Assembly: GCA_947498775.1 (NCBI GenBank)
Contig: CANMLL010000015.1
Coordinates: 103,711 to 167,710 of the forward strand
Direction: 5' to 3'
DNA: 64,000 bases
From: an uncultured Aquimarina sp.
GTDB lineage: Bacteria > Bacteroidota > Bacteroidia > Flavobacteriales > Flavobacteriaceae
Below are positions 8,733 through 16,874 of the stretch, in pieces. Made by a program: the position numbers and the translations under genes. The notes below the pieces were generated by a model. It made no database searches and had not been told where the DNA came from. It saw only the letters and a program-made list of their open reading frames with translations. How positions within the stretch are numbered: the stretch's first letter is position 1; every line of letters starts with the position of its first letter.

Positions 8733-10084
8733 TGGTAAGTAAGAACTTTTATATAAAACTAATTATTAGAGTGCTAATGCTTGCTTTGGTGGCGTTACTC
8801 ATGGCATTTGCTTTTCTACAAGAATACTATATTTTATCTGCTTTTTTGATCCTATTGTTTTCTTTACAAACCCTATTTTTAATACATTACCTTAACTACA
8901 ATAATAGAAAGATAGCCTTCTTTTTTAACGCCGTCAAAAATGAAGATTTTACGTTACGATTCCCAGAAAAAGGCAATATCGGTTCGTTTAACGAACTAAA
9001 TCATAGTCTTAATACCCTCAATAATATGATGCAAGAGGTGTATTTAAAAAATCAGGCTCAGGAACAGTATTACCAGGAAATAATAAAACAAGCAGAAATT
9101 GGGATGCTAACCTTTAACAATAAAGGCCACATTCTTTTTGCCAATCCCATGGTAGAAAAACTATTAAACTATACTCCCTTAAACCATATTAAACAATTAG
9201 CTCAAGTTGATGACAAACTCTATGACCTATTTAAAAACATCCAACCTTTTGAACGAAGACTTTTTCAATTAACAAATGAACGAGAAACTATCCAATTGGC
9301 TATGAAGTCCAATGAAATATTACTAAACAAAGAAAAATTAAACTTAATTACCATTCAGGATATTAATACAGAATTAGATAAAAAGGAAACCGATTCGTGG
9401 ATAAAACTAATACGTGTTTTAACTCATGAAATTATGAATTCGGTTACCCCTATAACTTCTATTTCAGAATCTATTTTACGCTATTTTAAAGATGAAAAAG
9501 GCGTAGTTATGACAGAACACATTGATAAAAATAAAATATATAATGCCGCCAAAGGACTTGAAGTAATCAAAAATCAAGGAAAAGATTTGATGAGTTTTGT
9601 GCAATCATACCGAAGTTTTTTGAATGTTCCTGCTCCAGATAAAGAACTTATCGAAGTACCTCTATTGTTAGAAAAAGTAAAGGTATTAGCAAGCCAGGAA
9701 AAAGGAGTTAATACTATTTCTTTTGATTTGATTAACACTATAAAAGATCTTGAAATCTATGCAGACCAAAAACTAATCACTCAAGTATTGGTCAACCTGT
9801 CAAAAAATGCTATTCAGGCATTAAAAGCCACAAACAATGCACAATTACAATTTATTTCTGGGATTACCGAAAAAGGACAGAAATACATTGTCGTTAAGGA
9901 CAATGGCCCCGGAATTCCTTCAGAAATAATGAATCAGATCTTTGTTCCTTTTTATACCACCAAAAATGATGGTACTGGTATTGGATTAAGTCTTTCTAAA
10001 CAAATCATGCACTTGCACGGAGGCATGCTAAATGTATTCTCGATCCCAAATCAAGAAACTTCGTTCACACTACTTTTTGACTAG
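8732..10084 (+). CDS. Sensor histidine kinase paired with the NtrC-type regulator
   Basis: The 450-residue kinase has two N-terminal membrane segments (about 8-28 and 32-52) with almost no periplasmic loop between them. A HAMP/PAS-like linker leads to the H-box LTHEIMNSVTPI. The catalytic ATPase domain has the N-box LSKNAIQAL, G1 VKDNGPGIP and G2 GTGIGLSLS. The lack of an extracytoplasmic sensor suggests detection of a membrane or cytoplasmic signal through the PAS-like region (about 120-200). Translational coupling with the regulator makes the pairing near certain. Confidence 0.92.
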   Translation: MVSKNFYIKLIIRVLMLALVALLMAFAFLQEYYILSAFLILLFSLQTLFLIHYLNYNNRKIAFFFNAVKNEDFTLRFPEKGNIGSFNELNHSLNTLNNMMQEVYLKNQAQEQYYQEIIKQAEIGMLTFNNKGHILFANPMVEKLLNYTPLNHIKQLAQVDDKLYDLFKNIQPFERRLFQLTNERETIQLAMKSNEILLNKEKLNLITIQDINTELDKKETDSWIKLIRVLTHEIMNSVTPITSISESILRYFKDEKGVVMTEHIDKNKIYNAAKGLEVIKNQGKDLMSFVQSYRSFLNVPAPDKELIEVPLLLEKVKVLASQEKGVNTISFDLINTIKDLEIYADQKLITQVLVNLSKNAIQALKATNNAQLQFISGITEKGQKYIVVKDNGPGIPSEIMNQIFVPFYTTKNDGTGIGLSLSKQIMHLHGGMLNVFSIPNQETSFTLLFD

Positions 10085-10100
10085 CCTATTTTTACTTCAT

Positions 10101-10496
10101 CTACCTATCCAACTTTAATGTTTTTGTCAAAGCTTGAAAATAGAAATCCTGCTGCCTGGGAACAATTACAGCCTTGTACGCTGTGTTCTTTATAATATAA
10201 TGTGAATTAGTTTCGGGATCAAGTGTTTCAGAATGAAGATTCACAATTTTTTGAATAAAATCATTGATCAAAAGCACCTCATCATAACTGATTTCTCTAC
10301 GCAATGTGGGCTTGTCACTTTTATACACCAAATAATCATTTCTAAAACTTAGTGATTCACAAGTGCCGTCCTTTTTGTTAAACTCAAATGTAAAGTCCTT
10401 GGAAGCAAATAATTTATTGATATTCTCTGGTGTTGGTTCAATAGTGCGTGTACAACTCATCAGAAAAATGACCATAATGAGTGCAATTTTTTTCAT
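10101..10496 (-). CDS. Small lipoprotein of unknown function
   Basis: I place the start at the ATG at 10496, giving MKKIALIMVIFLMSCTRTIEP, a clear lipoprotein signal peptide with lipobox LMSC (131 residues). A longer frame reaches 10568 but would run through the hairpin at 10536-10578, so the shorter start is preferred. The mature part is a mixed sequence with no motif I recognise; FTFEFNKKDGTCESLSFRNDYLVYKS suggests strands. It would be anchored in a periplasm-facing or outer-membrane leaflet. The function is unknown. Confidence 0.7.
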   Translation of the reverse strand: MKKIALIMVIFLMSCTRTIEPTPENINKLFASKDFTFEFNKKDGTCESLSFRNDYLVYKSDKPTLRREISYDEVLLINDFIQKIVNLHSETLDPETNSHYIIKNTAYKAVIVPRQQDFYFQALTKTLKLDR

Positions 10497-10535
10497 ACCT
10501 ATTTTATAGGAAGAAAAATTACCAAATAAATAGCA

Positions 10536-10578
10536 AAATGCCACATATAGATTTGTTAATAAATCCAATGTGGCATTT
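10536..10578. terminator. Hairpin between two lipoprotein genes
   Basis: An 11-bp perfect stem (AAATGCCACAT at 10536-10546 paired with 10568-10578) encloses a second small stem (GATTT/AAATC). It lies between the minus-strand genes at 10603 and 10496 and is the likely terminator of the upstream gene. Confidence 0.6.
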
Positions 10579-10602
10579 AATAGTTTGATACTTTGATCAG
10601 TT

Positions 10603-11220
10603 TTACTTTACAGCTAGGCGTTTTATAGAATTTTCAAAATCTACATCTTCAAGGTTGCTAATAGATAATCCAATTCCTCCATTCTTTGAAGCAACAATAT
10701 ATTCGGTCTGAAATTTTTTCTGCGCTTTAAAAGCTTTCAAATATTTCAGCTTCACTACTTTTGAAGTTGGAGTAAAGAAGTATCTTCCGTGAATTCTTTT
10801 GTACTTTACATCCTGTACACTAGATTCGTCTTTTAATTGATCGTTCAAACTTGCCACAACTCTTGCCGCTCTATGCTCATCCAACTTGTAGAAATCACAA
10901 GCATACACAAAAATATAGTTCTCGACATTGTTTTGGTGTGTGAAAATCTCGTAGTCCACTTTCTTGTGTTCTATTTTTTCTAATTCCTGAAGTGCAATTT
11001 TCTTAAACTTTGAGGCATCATCAAGTTTATTAATTCTTCTTTTAAAATCTTCGGTCGTAGATTTGGTATATCCACTTGTAAGAAGAATAGTGTTATTCTT
11101 AAACTCGATAGTGTTTTTCTTAAACTTACCAGGAAATTTGGTTTTTTCTGCTACACCATTAGATAAGTAATCGCAACTGGTAGCAAGAATTACGACACAC
11201 AATAGTAGAAGTTTTTTCAT
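10603..11220 (-). CDS. Lipoprotein of unknown function
   Basis: The 205-residue protein begins MKKLLLLCVVILATSCDYLS, a lipoprotein signal with lipobox ATSC. The mature part is rich in Lys and charged residues and looks globular alpha/beta. I do not recognise a family. It lies downstream of hemF on the same strand with an 80-bp gap. It is probably exported and lipid-anchored; nothing in the sequence ties it to heme synthesis beyond position. Confidence 0.75.
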   Translation of the reverse strand: MKKLLLLCVVILATSCDYLSNGVAEKTKFPGKFKKNTIEFKNNTILLTSGYTKSTTEDFKRRINKLDDASKFKKIALQELEKIEHKKVDYEIFTHQNNVENYIFVYACDFYKLDEHRAARVVASLNDQLKDESSVQDVKYKRIHGRYFFTPTSKVVKLKYLKAFKAQKKFQTEYIVASKNGGIGLSISNLEDVDFENSIKRLAVK

Positions 11221-11300
11221 AGGGCATTTGTGTTAAATTTTGAATATCAATCAACTAAAACTTAAATGATTGAGCCGCAAGATAGTGAAAAAAAATCAAT

Positions 11301-12203
11301 TTATAACCATTCAACGGATTTTTTAAGCACTTTAACCAATTTTTCTTCTTCGCTTTCCGGTTTTGGATGGTGATCATATTGCCATTGTACATGGGGCGGG
11401 AGGCTCATTAAAATGCTTTCAATCCTACCGTTTGTTTTTAGCCCAAATAGCGTTCCTTTATCATGAACTAAGTTAAATTCTACATATCGTCCACGGCGAA
11501 TTTCCTGCCAATTTCTTTGTGCTGCGCTGTACGGTATGTCTTTTCTTATTTCAACGATAGGCACATAGGCTTCTAGAAAACTATTCCCTACTTCGGTTAC
11601 AAAATCGTACCATTGCTGCATCGACATTTGATCTGTTTGCTTACAATAATCAAAAAACAAACCTCCTATTCCGCGAGCTTCTTTTCGATGTGCATTATAA
11701 AAATACTCATCACACTTTTTCTTGTAGGTAGTATAAAAATTAGGATGGTGTTTATCACAAGATGTTTTACAAACCTGATGAAAATGCTTTGCATCTTCTT
11801 CAAACAGATAATACGGTGTTAAATCCTGCCCTCCACCAAACCAACTATCTACAATTGTTCCATTTTTATCATACATTTCAAAATATCTCCAATTGGCATG
11901 TACTGTAGGAACCATAGGATTCTTAGGATGCAATACTAGTGATAATCCACATGCAAAAAAATCTACATCACCTACTTTAAAATAGCTTTGCATTGCTTTA
12001 GGAAGCGATCCATGAACTGCAGAGATGTTCACTCCTCCTTTTTCAAATACATTTCCATTCTCGATTACACGGGTTCTTCCTCCTCCACCTTCGGGGCGTT
12101 TCCAAATATCTTCTTGAAATTTTGTCTTACCATCAACCTCTTCAAGTTTTGAAGTGATCGTATCCTGTAATTCTTGTATATAGTTATAAAATTTATCTTT
12201 CAT
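11301..12203 (-). CDS. hemF: Oxygen-dependent coproporphyrinogen III oxidase
   Basis: The 300-residue protein matches HemF along its whole length. Recognisable blocks are GGGGRTRVIENGNVFEKGGVN near residue 40, NPMVPTVHANWRYFE, the family signature around WFGGGQDLTPYYLFEEDAKHFH, and the C-terminal RGRYVEFNLVHDKGTLFGL with a final SLPPHVQWQYDH. It converts coproporphyrinogen III to protoporphyrinogen IX using O2, in the cytoplasm. It lies in the minus-strand heme cluster downstream of hemE. The next step would be done by HemJ (30060) and then HemH (19715), both in this window. Confidence 0.97.
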   Translation of the reverse strand: MKDKFYNYIQELQDTITSKLEEVDGKTKFQEDIWKRPEGGGGRTRVIENGNVFEKGGVNISAVHGSLPKAMQSYFKVGDVDFFACGLSLVLHPKNPMVPTVHANWRYFEMYDKNGTIVDSWFGGGQDLTPYYLFEEDAKHFHQVCKTSCDKHHPNFYTTYKKKCDEYFYNAHRKEARGIGGLFFDYCKQTDQMSMQQWYDFVTEVGNSFLEAYVPIVEIRKDIPYSAAQRNWQEIRRGRYVEFNLVHDKGTLFGLKTNGRIESILMSLPPHVQWQYDHHPKPESEEEKLVKVLKKSVEWL

Positions 12204-12236
12204 TATGGTGTGCTGTCATTTATTTCATCAAAAAGC

Positions 12237-13025
12237 TTACTCTTTGATCTCTTTGGGTTTTTCTGAAGTATTTGTAACGGCTATTAATTTCTTTTCGTCC
12301 AAAATCTTTACCGTTTGAGTTGAAGCTGCAACAACCGAAATAGGAAGTGTAATTATAAAACCAATAATCGGTATAAAAAGCATTAAAACAAATACAATCC
12401 CGTTACCGATAGCCATCCCTCGATGTTTTCTTACAAACTGTACGCTTTCTTTGTAGTTAAAATGGCGTTCCATAGTGTAATCCATATTACCAAAACCAAC
12501 ATAATACGCCTGAATTAAAAAGATAAGGATCGTACCTACAATCCCAATCACCGGTATAAAGCTTATAACGAGTAAAGGGATCATGAACAATAGTTCTCTA
12601 AATAAATTTCGCAAACTGATCCGAATCCCTCTTGCCAGTTGTTGCCTGAATGTGGTATTGCGATGTATATGTCTGGTTGCTCCTAATAAATGAGCTTCTA
12701 CTTTTTCTGAAACCGGACTCATAAATGGCGCCGATAGCGCCATCACGATATGCTTGTACAAGATCAATCCCAGAACCAAAATCAATAGTCCGCCAATATA
12801 GGTACTTATAGTAGCAAAAGTCTCTGCTCCCCATTCCCATGGCCAAACTCTGGCAATTAAAGTCCCAAGGGTATCCGAAAAAAAGTATACCAATGCGACA
12901 AAAGTTAATCCAGTAATCAGGCTAATTAAAATTGGTATTACAAAATATTTCCACAATCCAAGTTTTGAAATAAGATTGAACGTTCCAAAATAGGCTTTAA
13001 TTCCATTGATGATATTTTTGAACAT
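12237..13025 (-). CDS. EI24-domain (CysZ-like) integral membrane protein
   Basis: The 262-residue protein has about four hydrophobic regions (about 24-48, 70-98, 140-175 and 205-235). It contains the EI24 pattern GIKAYFGTFNLISKLGLWKYFVIP at the start and YYVGFGNMDYTMERHFNYKESVQFVRKHRGMAIGNG in the second half. The family includes CysZ sulfate permeases. Here it sits among heme genes, so substrate and link to heme are unclear. It starts 89 bp downstream of the DUF6973-like gene on the same strand. Confidence 0.8.
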   Translation of the reverse strand: MFKNIINGIKAYFGTFNLISKLGLWKYFVIPILISLITGLTFVALVYFFSDTLGTLIARVWPWEWGAETFATISTYIGGLLILVLGLILYKHIVMALSAPFMSPVSEKVEAHLLGATRHIHRNTTFRQQLARGIRISLRNLFRELLFMIPLLVISFIPVIGIVGTILIFLIQAYYVGFGNMDYTMERHFNYKESVQFVRKHRGMAIGNGIVFVLMLFIPIIGFIITLPISVVAASTQTVKILDEKKLIAVTNTSEKPKEIKE

Positions 13026-13114
13026 ACCTAACTTTTTTTAATCCACCCAAGATGGATTGGTTGATTTACTAATTAGTAGTATTTTGAAGAATTTTGTTTC
13101 AGATTTCTTTATTA

Positions 13115-13606
13115 TTACACTTCCAAAAGATACACCAAATCATTTTTACAATTTTCTATCTCTTTAATTTCTGAAATTTTCTTAGCATTTTCAGTAATCC
13201 CATTTAAAAAAGTTACTATTTCTTCTATCGAACCACTTTTTAAGGTTTCGAAATGAAGTCTTCCAATTTTATTATTGTGTAAATCCATTGCTTCGGCCAA
13301 TGGTGCATTTGGCATTAGTTTTTCATGCAAATCGGTGACTTTTTGAGCCCAAATCAATGATTTTTCTTCATTTTTGGTCATTTTGAAGATATTTTGGCAA
13401 ATCAATACATTCCATAAAGCATGTCTAAAAGCGTTTGATTTTCCGTTTTTATGATGATCATTTGCATAAAGAGAATTACAAATACTTAGTGTTTTTCTGG
13501 TAGCCTTTACTGTGGGATTAATAAACAAAGGTCTTTGAAGCACAAGCAATGACAATCGAAATAATTGTTTACTATTAAATTGTTTTGCCAGGCTCCAAAT
13601 ATTCAT
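13115..13606 (-). CDS. DUF6973-like conserved protein in heme cluster
   Basis: The 163-residue cytoplasmic protein has no signal or membrane segment. The core NGKSNAFRHALWNVLICQN, then ITKNEE-like and HEKLMPNAPLAEAMDLHNNKIGR, resembles the DUF6973 domain. Conserved His, Asn and Asp residues (FRHALWN, MDLHNN) could form a metal or catalytic site, but that is inference. Its ATG is 2 bp downstream of the hemE stop, so it is almost certainly translated with hemE. The function is unknown. Confidence 0.65.
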   Translation of the reverse strand: MNIWSLAKQFNSKQLFRLSLLVLQRPLFINPTVKATRKTLSICNSLYANDHHKNGKSNAFRHALWNVLICQNIFKMTKNEEKSLIWAQKVTDLHEKLMPNAPLAEAMDLHNNKIGRLHFETLKSGSIEEIVTFLNGITENAKKISEIKEIENCKNDLVYLLEV

Positions 13607-13608
13607 TC

Positions 13609-14634
13609 TTACCTTTTGTATTCTTTTACGGCATCTACAAAAGCTTTGGCATTATCAACGGGAATATTGGGTAAAATTCCGTGACCTAAATTGGCAATAT
13701 ATCGATCTTTACCAAAGGCATCTATCATTTGTCTGACCATTTTTTTGATTTCTGAAGGTGGTGATAATAATCTAGAAGGATCAAAATTTCCTTGAAGTGT
13801 AATATTCCCTCCAGAGAGATAGCGGGCATTTTGTGCAGAGCAGGTCCAGTCTACACCTAGAGCAGCTGCTCCAGAATTTGCCATTTCTTGTAATGCAAAC
13901 CAACATCCTTTGCCAAAAACAATGACTTCAGTCTCGTCCTTAAGTGCATCAACGATTTGTTGTATGTATTTCCAGGAGAATTCTTGATAGTCTACCGGAG
14001 ACAACATCCCTCCCCAACTATCAAAAACCTGCACAGCATTTACACCAGTAGCTACTTTGGCTTTTAAATAGGCAATGGTGGTATCGGTTATTTTTTGTAA
14101 TAATTGGTGTGCAGCTTCAGGTTGTGTGAAACAAAGTTCTTTGGCTTTATCAAAATTTTTAGATCCTTGTCCCTGTACTGCATAACATAAGATGGTCCAT
14201 GGTGATCCAGCAAAACCAATTAAAGGAACGCGATTATCAAGACGTTCTTTGGTTAATTTGATGGCGTCCATTACATATCCCAATTCTTCATACACATCGG
14301 GCACCACAACTTGTTCTACATCTTTTAATGATCGTATTGGGTTGGGTAGCCATGGGCCAATACCATCTTTCATCTCTACCTCGATATTCATCGCCTGGGG
14401 GATCACCAAAATATCACTAAATAAAATTGCGGCATCAGGGCCAATGATATCAATGGGTTGCACAGTTATCTCTGCAGCCAATTCTGGTGTTCGGCAACGA
14501 GTAAAGAAATCATACTTTTTCTTTAACGCCATAAATTCGGGAAGATATCTTCCTGCTTGTCGCATCATCCATACCGGTGGACGATCAACTGTTTCTCCTT
14601 TTAATGCTTTAAGAAATAGGTCGTTTTTTATCAT
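13609..14634 (-). CDS. hemE: Uroporphyrinogen decarboxylase
   Basis: The protein (341 residues from the ATG at 14634) matches HemE throughout. It has RPPVWMMRQAGRYLPEF near the N-terminus, the substrate-site Asp in LFSDILVIPQAM, GFAGSPWTILCY, QVFDSWGGMLSP and the terminal ANLGHGILPNIPVDN. It decarboxylates uroporphyrinogen III to coproporphyrinogen III. An upstream ATG at 14646 adds MTEN but lies in a dispersed repeat (TGTCATCCTGAA), so I prefer MIKNDLF as the native start. It is followed within 2 bp by the DUF6973-like gene. Confidence 0.95.
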   Translation of the reverse strand: MIKNDLFLKALKGETVDRPPVWMMRQAGRYLPEFMALKKKYDFFTRCRTPELAAEITVQPIDIIGPDAAILFSDILVIPQAMNIEVEMKDGIGPWLPNPIRSLKDVEQVVVPDVYEELGYVMDAIKLTKERLDNRVPLIGFAGSPWTILCYAVQGQGSKNFDKAKELCFTQPEAAHQLLQKITDTTIAYLKAKVATGVNAVQVFDSWGGMLSPVDYQEFSWKYIQQIVDALKDETEVIVFGKGCWFALQEMANSGAAALGVDWTCSAQNARYLSGGNITLQGNFDPSRLLSPPSEIKKMVRQMIDAFGKDRYIANLGHGILPNIPVDNAKAFVDAVKEYKR

Positions 14635-14639
14635 ATTTT

Positions 14640-14716
14640 CTGTCATCCTGAAATGGATTCAGGATCTTTTATTACTTGTTACTAAAAGTGGATTCCCGCT
14701 TACGCAGGAATGACAA
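14640..14716. repeat. Two dispersed palindromic repeats between hemD and hemE
   Basis: Two short hairpins lie in the hemD-hemE gap: ATCCTGAA/TTCAGGAT around 14645-14668, then a unit of the form GGATTCCCGCTTACGCAGG at about 14691-14709. Both resemble dispersed intergenic repeats that are common in flavobacterial genomes. One supplies an alternative ATG for hemE. Confidence 0.6.
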
Positions 14717-14723
14717 TTCGTTA

Positions 14724-15833
14724 TTATTTAAAATATTTAGCCGCTTGAACAATTACGTTTTCAACAGTAGGTTTATTTGCAATTATTATGTTATCCGTAT
14801 ACTTTCTAACTTCGGAAGCTGTTGTGTTTCCGATGCAAAAAGCAATACTACTATTCATGTCATTTTCTGAAATGAAACTCTGAACTCCCGACGGGCTAAA
14901 AAATAAAATACCCTCAAACGAACGATCAAATTTTTTAGAATTTGGATGTGTTTTGTAAACTATTTGCTCTTTTAAGGCAATTTTACGTTCTTTTAATAGA
15001 TCAGGCAATTCGTTTCTTCTTAAATTTCCACAAAAAAACAAAAAAGACTCATTTTTATATTTTTTTACAATGATTTTGGCCAAATCTGAAGCATTTTGAG
15101 CATTTTCAATCACTTTTTGTCCATTTTCTTCCAAAAGTTTTTTGGTGTTTTCTCCAACACAAAAGCAGTTTGAAATGTTTGTTCCAGAACTTAGAATCGA
15201 TTTCACTGCATTTTTGCTTGTAAAAATTGCATTTTGTACATCTGGGAGTGTATCAACCTTCAAAAGTTCAATCTTTATAGCATCGTATGCTACAAAACCA
15301 ATCCCAGAACTAAGCAATAATTCTTTTTGAGAAGTTGAAAGTTTTTTGGTTGAGAGTATTGAATAGTTCCTTCTCCCTTGAGACGACATAGTGAGAACTA
15401 TGGGTGAGCTGATGTTGTTGGAATTAGGATGAGGGTGATTCTCAGTTTTTGCCACACCAATATTATCTCTATTATAGAGAGAAGGTGAATCAGTATTTCT
15501 AATATGCTCTTTAATACTCGATAAAATTAAGTCGGGGTTTTTAAAAACTACTTCGTTTTCAAATCTTAGCACTTTATACCCTAAAGCTTTAAGATGTAAA
15601 TCTCTTAGCGCATCTTTTTCCTTCTGAAGAATATCATTGTGGTATTCTCCGTCTAACTCAATAACAATTTGATATTCAATATTTATAAAATCTACGATAT
15701 ATTCTTTAATTGGATGTTGCCTTCTAAACTTTAAATTCTCAAATCTCCTACCTCTAAGATATTTCCATAGTTTAGCTTCGGCTTTGGTTTGTTCTTCTCG
15801 AAGAAGTCTAGATATTTGAGTTTTAATATTCAT
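14724..15833 (-). CDS. hemD: DUF559 endonuclease-fold domain fused in frame to uroporphyrinogen-III synthase
   Basis: The open frame codes 369 residues in two unrelated parts. Residues 1-113 are a DUF559 (Vsr/restriction-endonuclease-like) domain: AEAKLWKYLRGRRFENLKFRRQHPI, then YIVDFINIEYQIVIELDGEYH, LGYKVLRFEN. Residues about 157-369 are a HemD-type domain beginning ILSTKKLSTSQKELL and including VFTSKNAV-like, LFFCGNLRRNELP and ILFFSPSGVQSF. The linker (about 114-156) is translated REP-like repeat. HemD converts hydroxymethylbilane to uroporphyrinogen III. An internal ATG at 15389 (residue 149) would give a nearly native HemD. HemD normally has no nuclease domain, so this is an insertion fusion, not a family feature. 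Confidence 0.88.
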   Translation of the reverse strand: MNIKTQISRLLREEQTKAEAKLWKYLRGRRFENLKFRRQHPIKEYIVDFINIEYQIVIELDGEYHNDILQKEKDALRDLHLKALGYKVLRFENEVVFKNPDLILSSIKEHIRNTDSPSLYNRDNIGVAKTENHPHPNSNNISSPIVLTMSSQGRRNYSILSTKKLSTSQKELLLSSGIGFVAYDAIKIELLKVDTLPDVQNAIFTSKNAVKSILSSGTNISNCFCVGENTKKLLEENGQKVIENAQNASDLAKIIVKKYKNESFLFFCGNLRRNELPDLLKERKIALKEQIVYKTHPNSKKFDRSFEGILFFSPSGVQSFISENDMNSSIAFCIGNTTASEVRKYTDNIIIANKPTVENVIVQAAKYFK

Positions 15834-15941
15834 TTTCCCTCACCCAGTTTTGGAGTTCCCTCTCCTTAGGGAGAGGGTTAGGGTGAGGGGTTTTCTGGTT
15901 GTCACCCTCATCCTAGCCTTCTCCCTCAAAGGAGAAGGAAC
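15366..15941. mobile_element. REP-bounded DUF559 cassette inserted at the 5' end of hemD
   Basis: The ends are inverted repeats, GTTCCTTCTCCCTTGAG at 15366-15382 and the complement at 15925-15941, 16 of 17 bases matching. Inside each end are further stretches of the REP family (GGATGAGGGTG; CCCTCACCC; GGGAGAGGGTTAGGGTGAGGGG) flanking the DUF559 coding part. The right end is 19 bp from the hemC stop, and the left end enters hemD a few codons before its conserved N-terminus. The cassette thus separates hemC from hemD and replaces the native hemD start. Mobility is inferred from structure; no transposase is encoded. Confidence 0.7.
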
Positions 15942-15960
15942 AAATACGTTTTTAACAATT

Positions 15961-16872
15961 TTATTTCATCATTATTTTAATCTCCTCTATCAAATCTATA
16001 CCCCCATTATTCAATACTTCTTGTGCACAGATCTTTCCAAAATCTTCTTCCCTACCTATCTTTACTTCTTTGACGACTTCTATTTTCTTACTTCCATCCA
16101 AACTAAACAAAGCGCCCACAAAATAAATCTGCTCTTTATTAATCTTTGCAAATGCCCCAATGGGAGCCGTACACCCTCCCTCTAATTCTCTAAGGAATTC
16201 CCTTTCGATATGTACACAAATTTCGCTTGTTTTGTGATTCAGTGCTGCCAAAGCTTCTCTGCAATAGGTATCCTCTTCTTTGGCAACCACCAACATTGCT
16301 CCTTGGGCCGGTGCGGGAATCATCCAATCAAGATCGATATAATTTTCAGGTTTCAAATTGATGCGCTCCAATCCTGCGGCAGCAAATATGGCTCCGTTCC
16401 AATTACTGTTGGTAAGCTTTTGCATTCGTGTATTTACATTTCCGCGTAAATCAACTACTTCGTGATCACGATATTTGTGCAACCACTGTGCTTTTCGTCG
16501 CAAACTTCCCGTGGCAATGGTTCCTTTACTGTTTAGAAAATCAAGCCCTTTGTGCACCAAAATATCTTTAACATTGGCTCTTTTGAGCACAGCAGCCTCT
16601 ACAATGCCTTTGGGTAAAGCCGTAGGTACGTCTTTCATAGAATGCACTGCAATATCAACGTCGTTATTTAGCATTGCAATATCTAACGTTTTGGTAAAGA
16701 TGCCTGTGATCCCTAATTCATAAAGCGGTTTATCAAGTACAATGTCTCCGGTAGATTTAACAGGGAGTAGTCGGGTTTTATGACCCAATTTTTCGAGGTG
16801 GTTTTGCACAGTATGAGCTTGCCAAAGGGCCAATTCACTATCTCTGGTACCTATTCGAATTGTTTTACCCAA
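15961..16872 (-). CDS. hemC: Hydroxymethylbilane synthase (porphobilinogen deaminase)
   Basis: The 303-residue protein shows IRIGTRDSELALWQAH at the N-terminus, VHSMKDVPTALP, GTGSLRRKAQW-like ATGSLRRKAQW, LRGNVNTRMQKL and the cofactor-binding Cys in ELEGGCTAPIGAFA. It polymerises four porphobilinogens to hydroxymethylbilane on a dipyrromethane cofactor. It starts 2 bp after the hemA stop, so hemA-hemC are cotranscribed, and hemD follows across the inserted REP/DUF559 cassette. The length is normal for the family. Confidence 0.97.
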   Translation of the reverse strand: MGKTIRIGTRDSELALWQAHTVQNHLEKLGHKTRLLPVKSTGDIVLDKPLYELGITGIFTKTLDIAMLNNDVDIAVHSMKDVPTALPKGIVEAAVLKRANVKDILVHKGLDFLNSKGTIATGSLRRKAQWLHKYRDHEVVDLRGNVNTRMQKLTNSNWNGAIFAAAGLERINLKPENYIDLDWMIPAPAQGAMLVVAKEEDTYCREALAALNHKTSEICVHIEREFLRELEGGCTAPIGAFAKINKEQIYFVGALFSLDGSKKIEVVKEVKIGREEDFGKICAQEVLNNGGIDLIEEIKIMMK

Positions 16873-16874
16873 GA

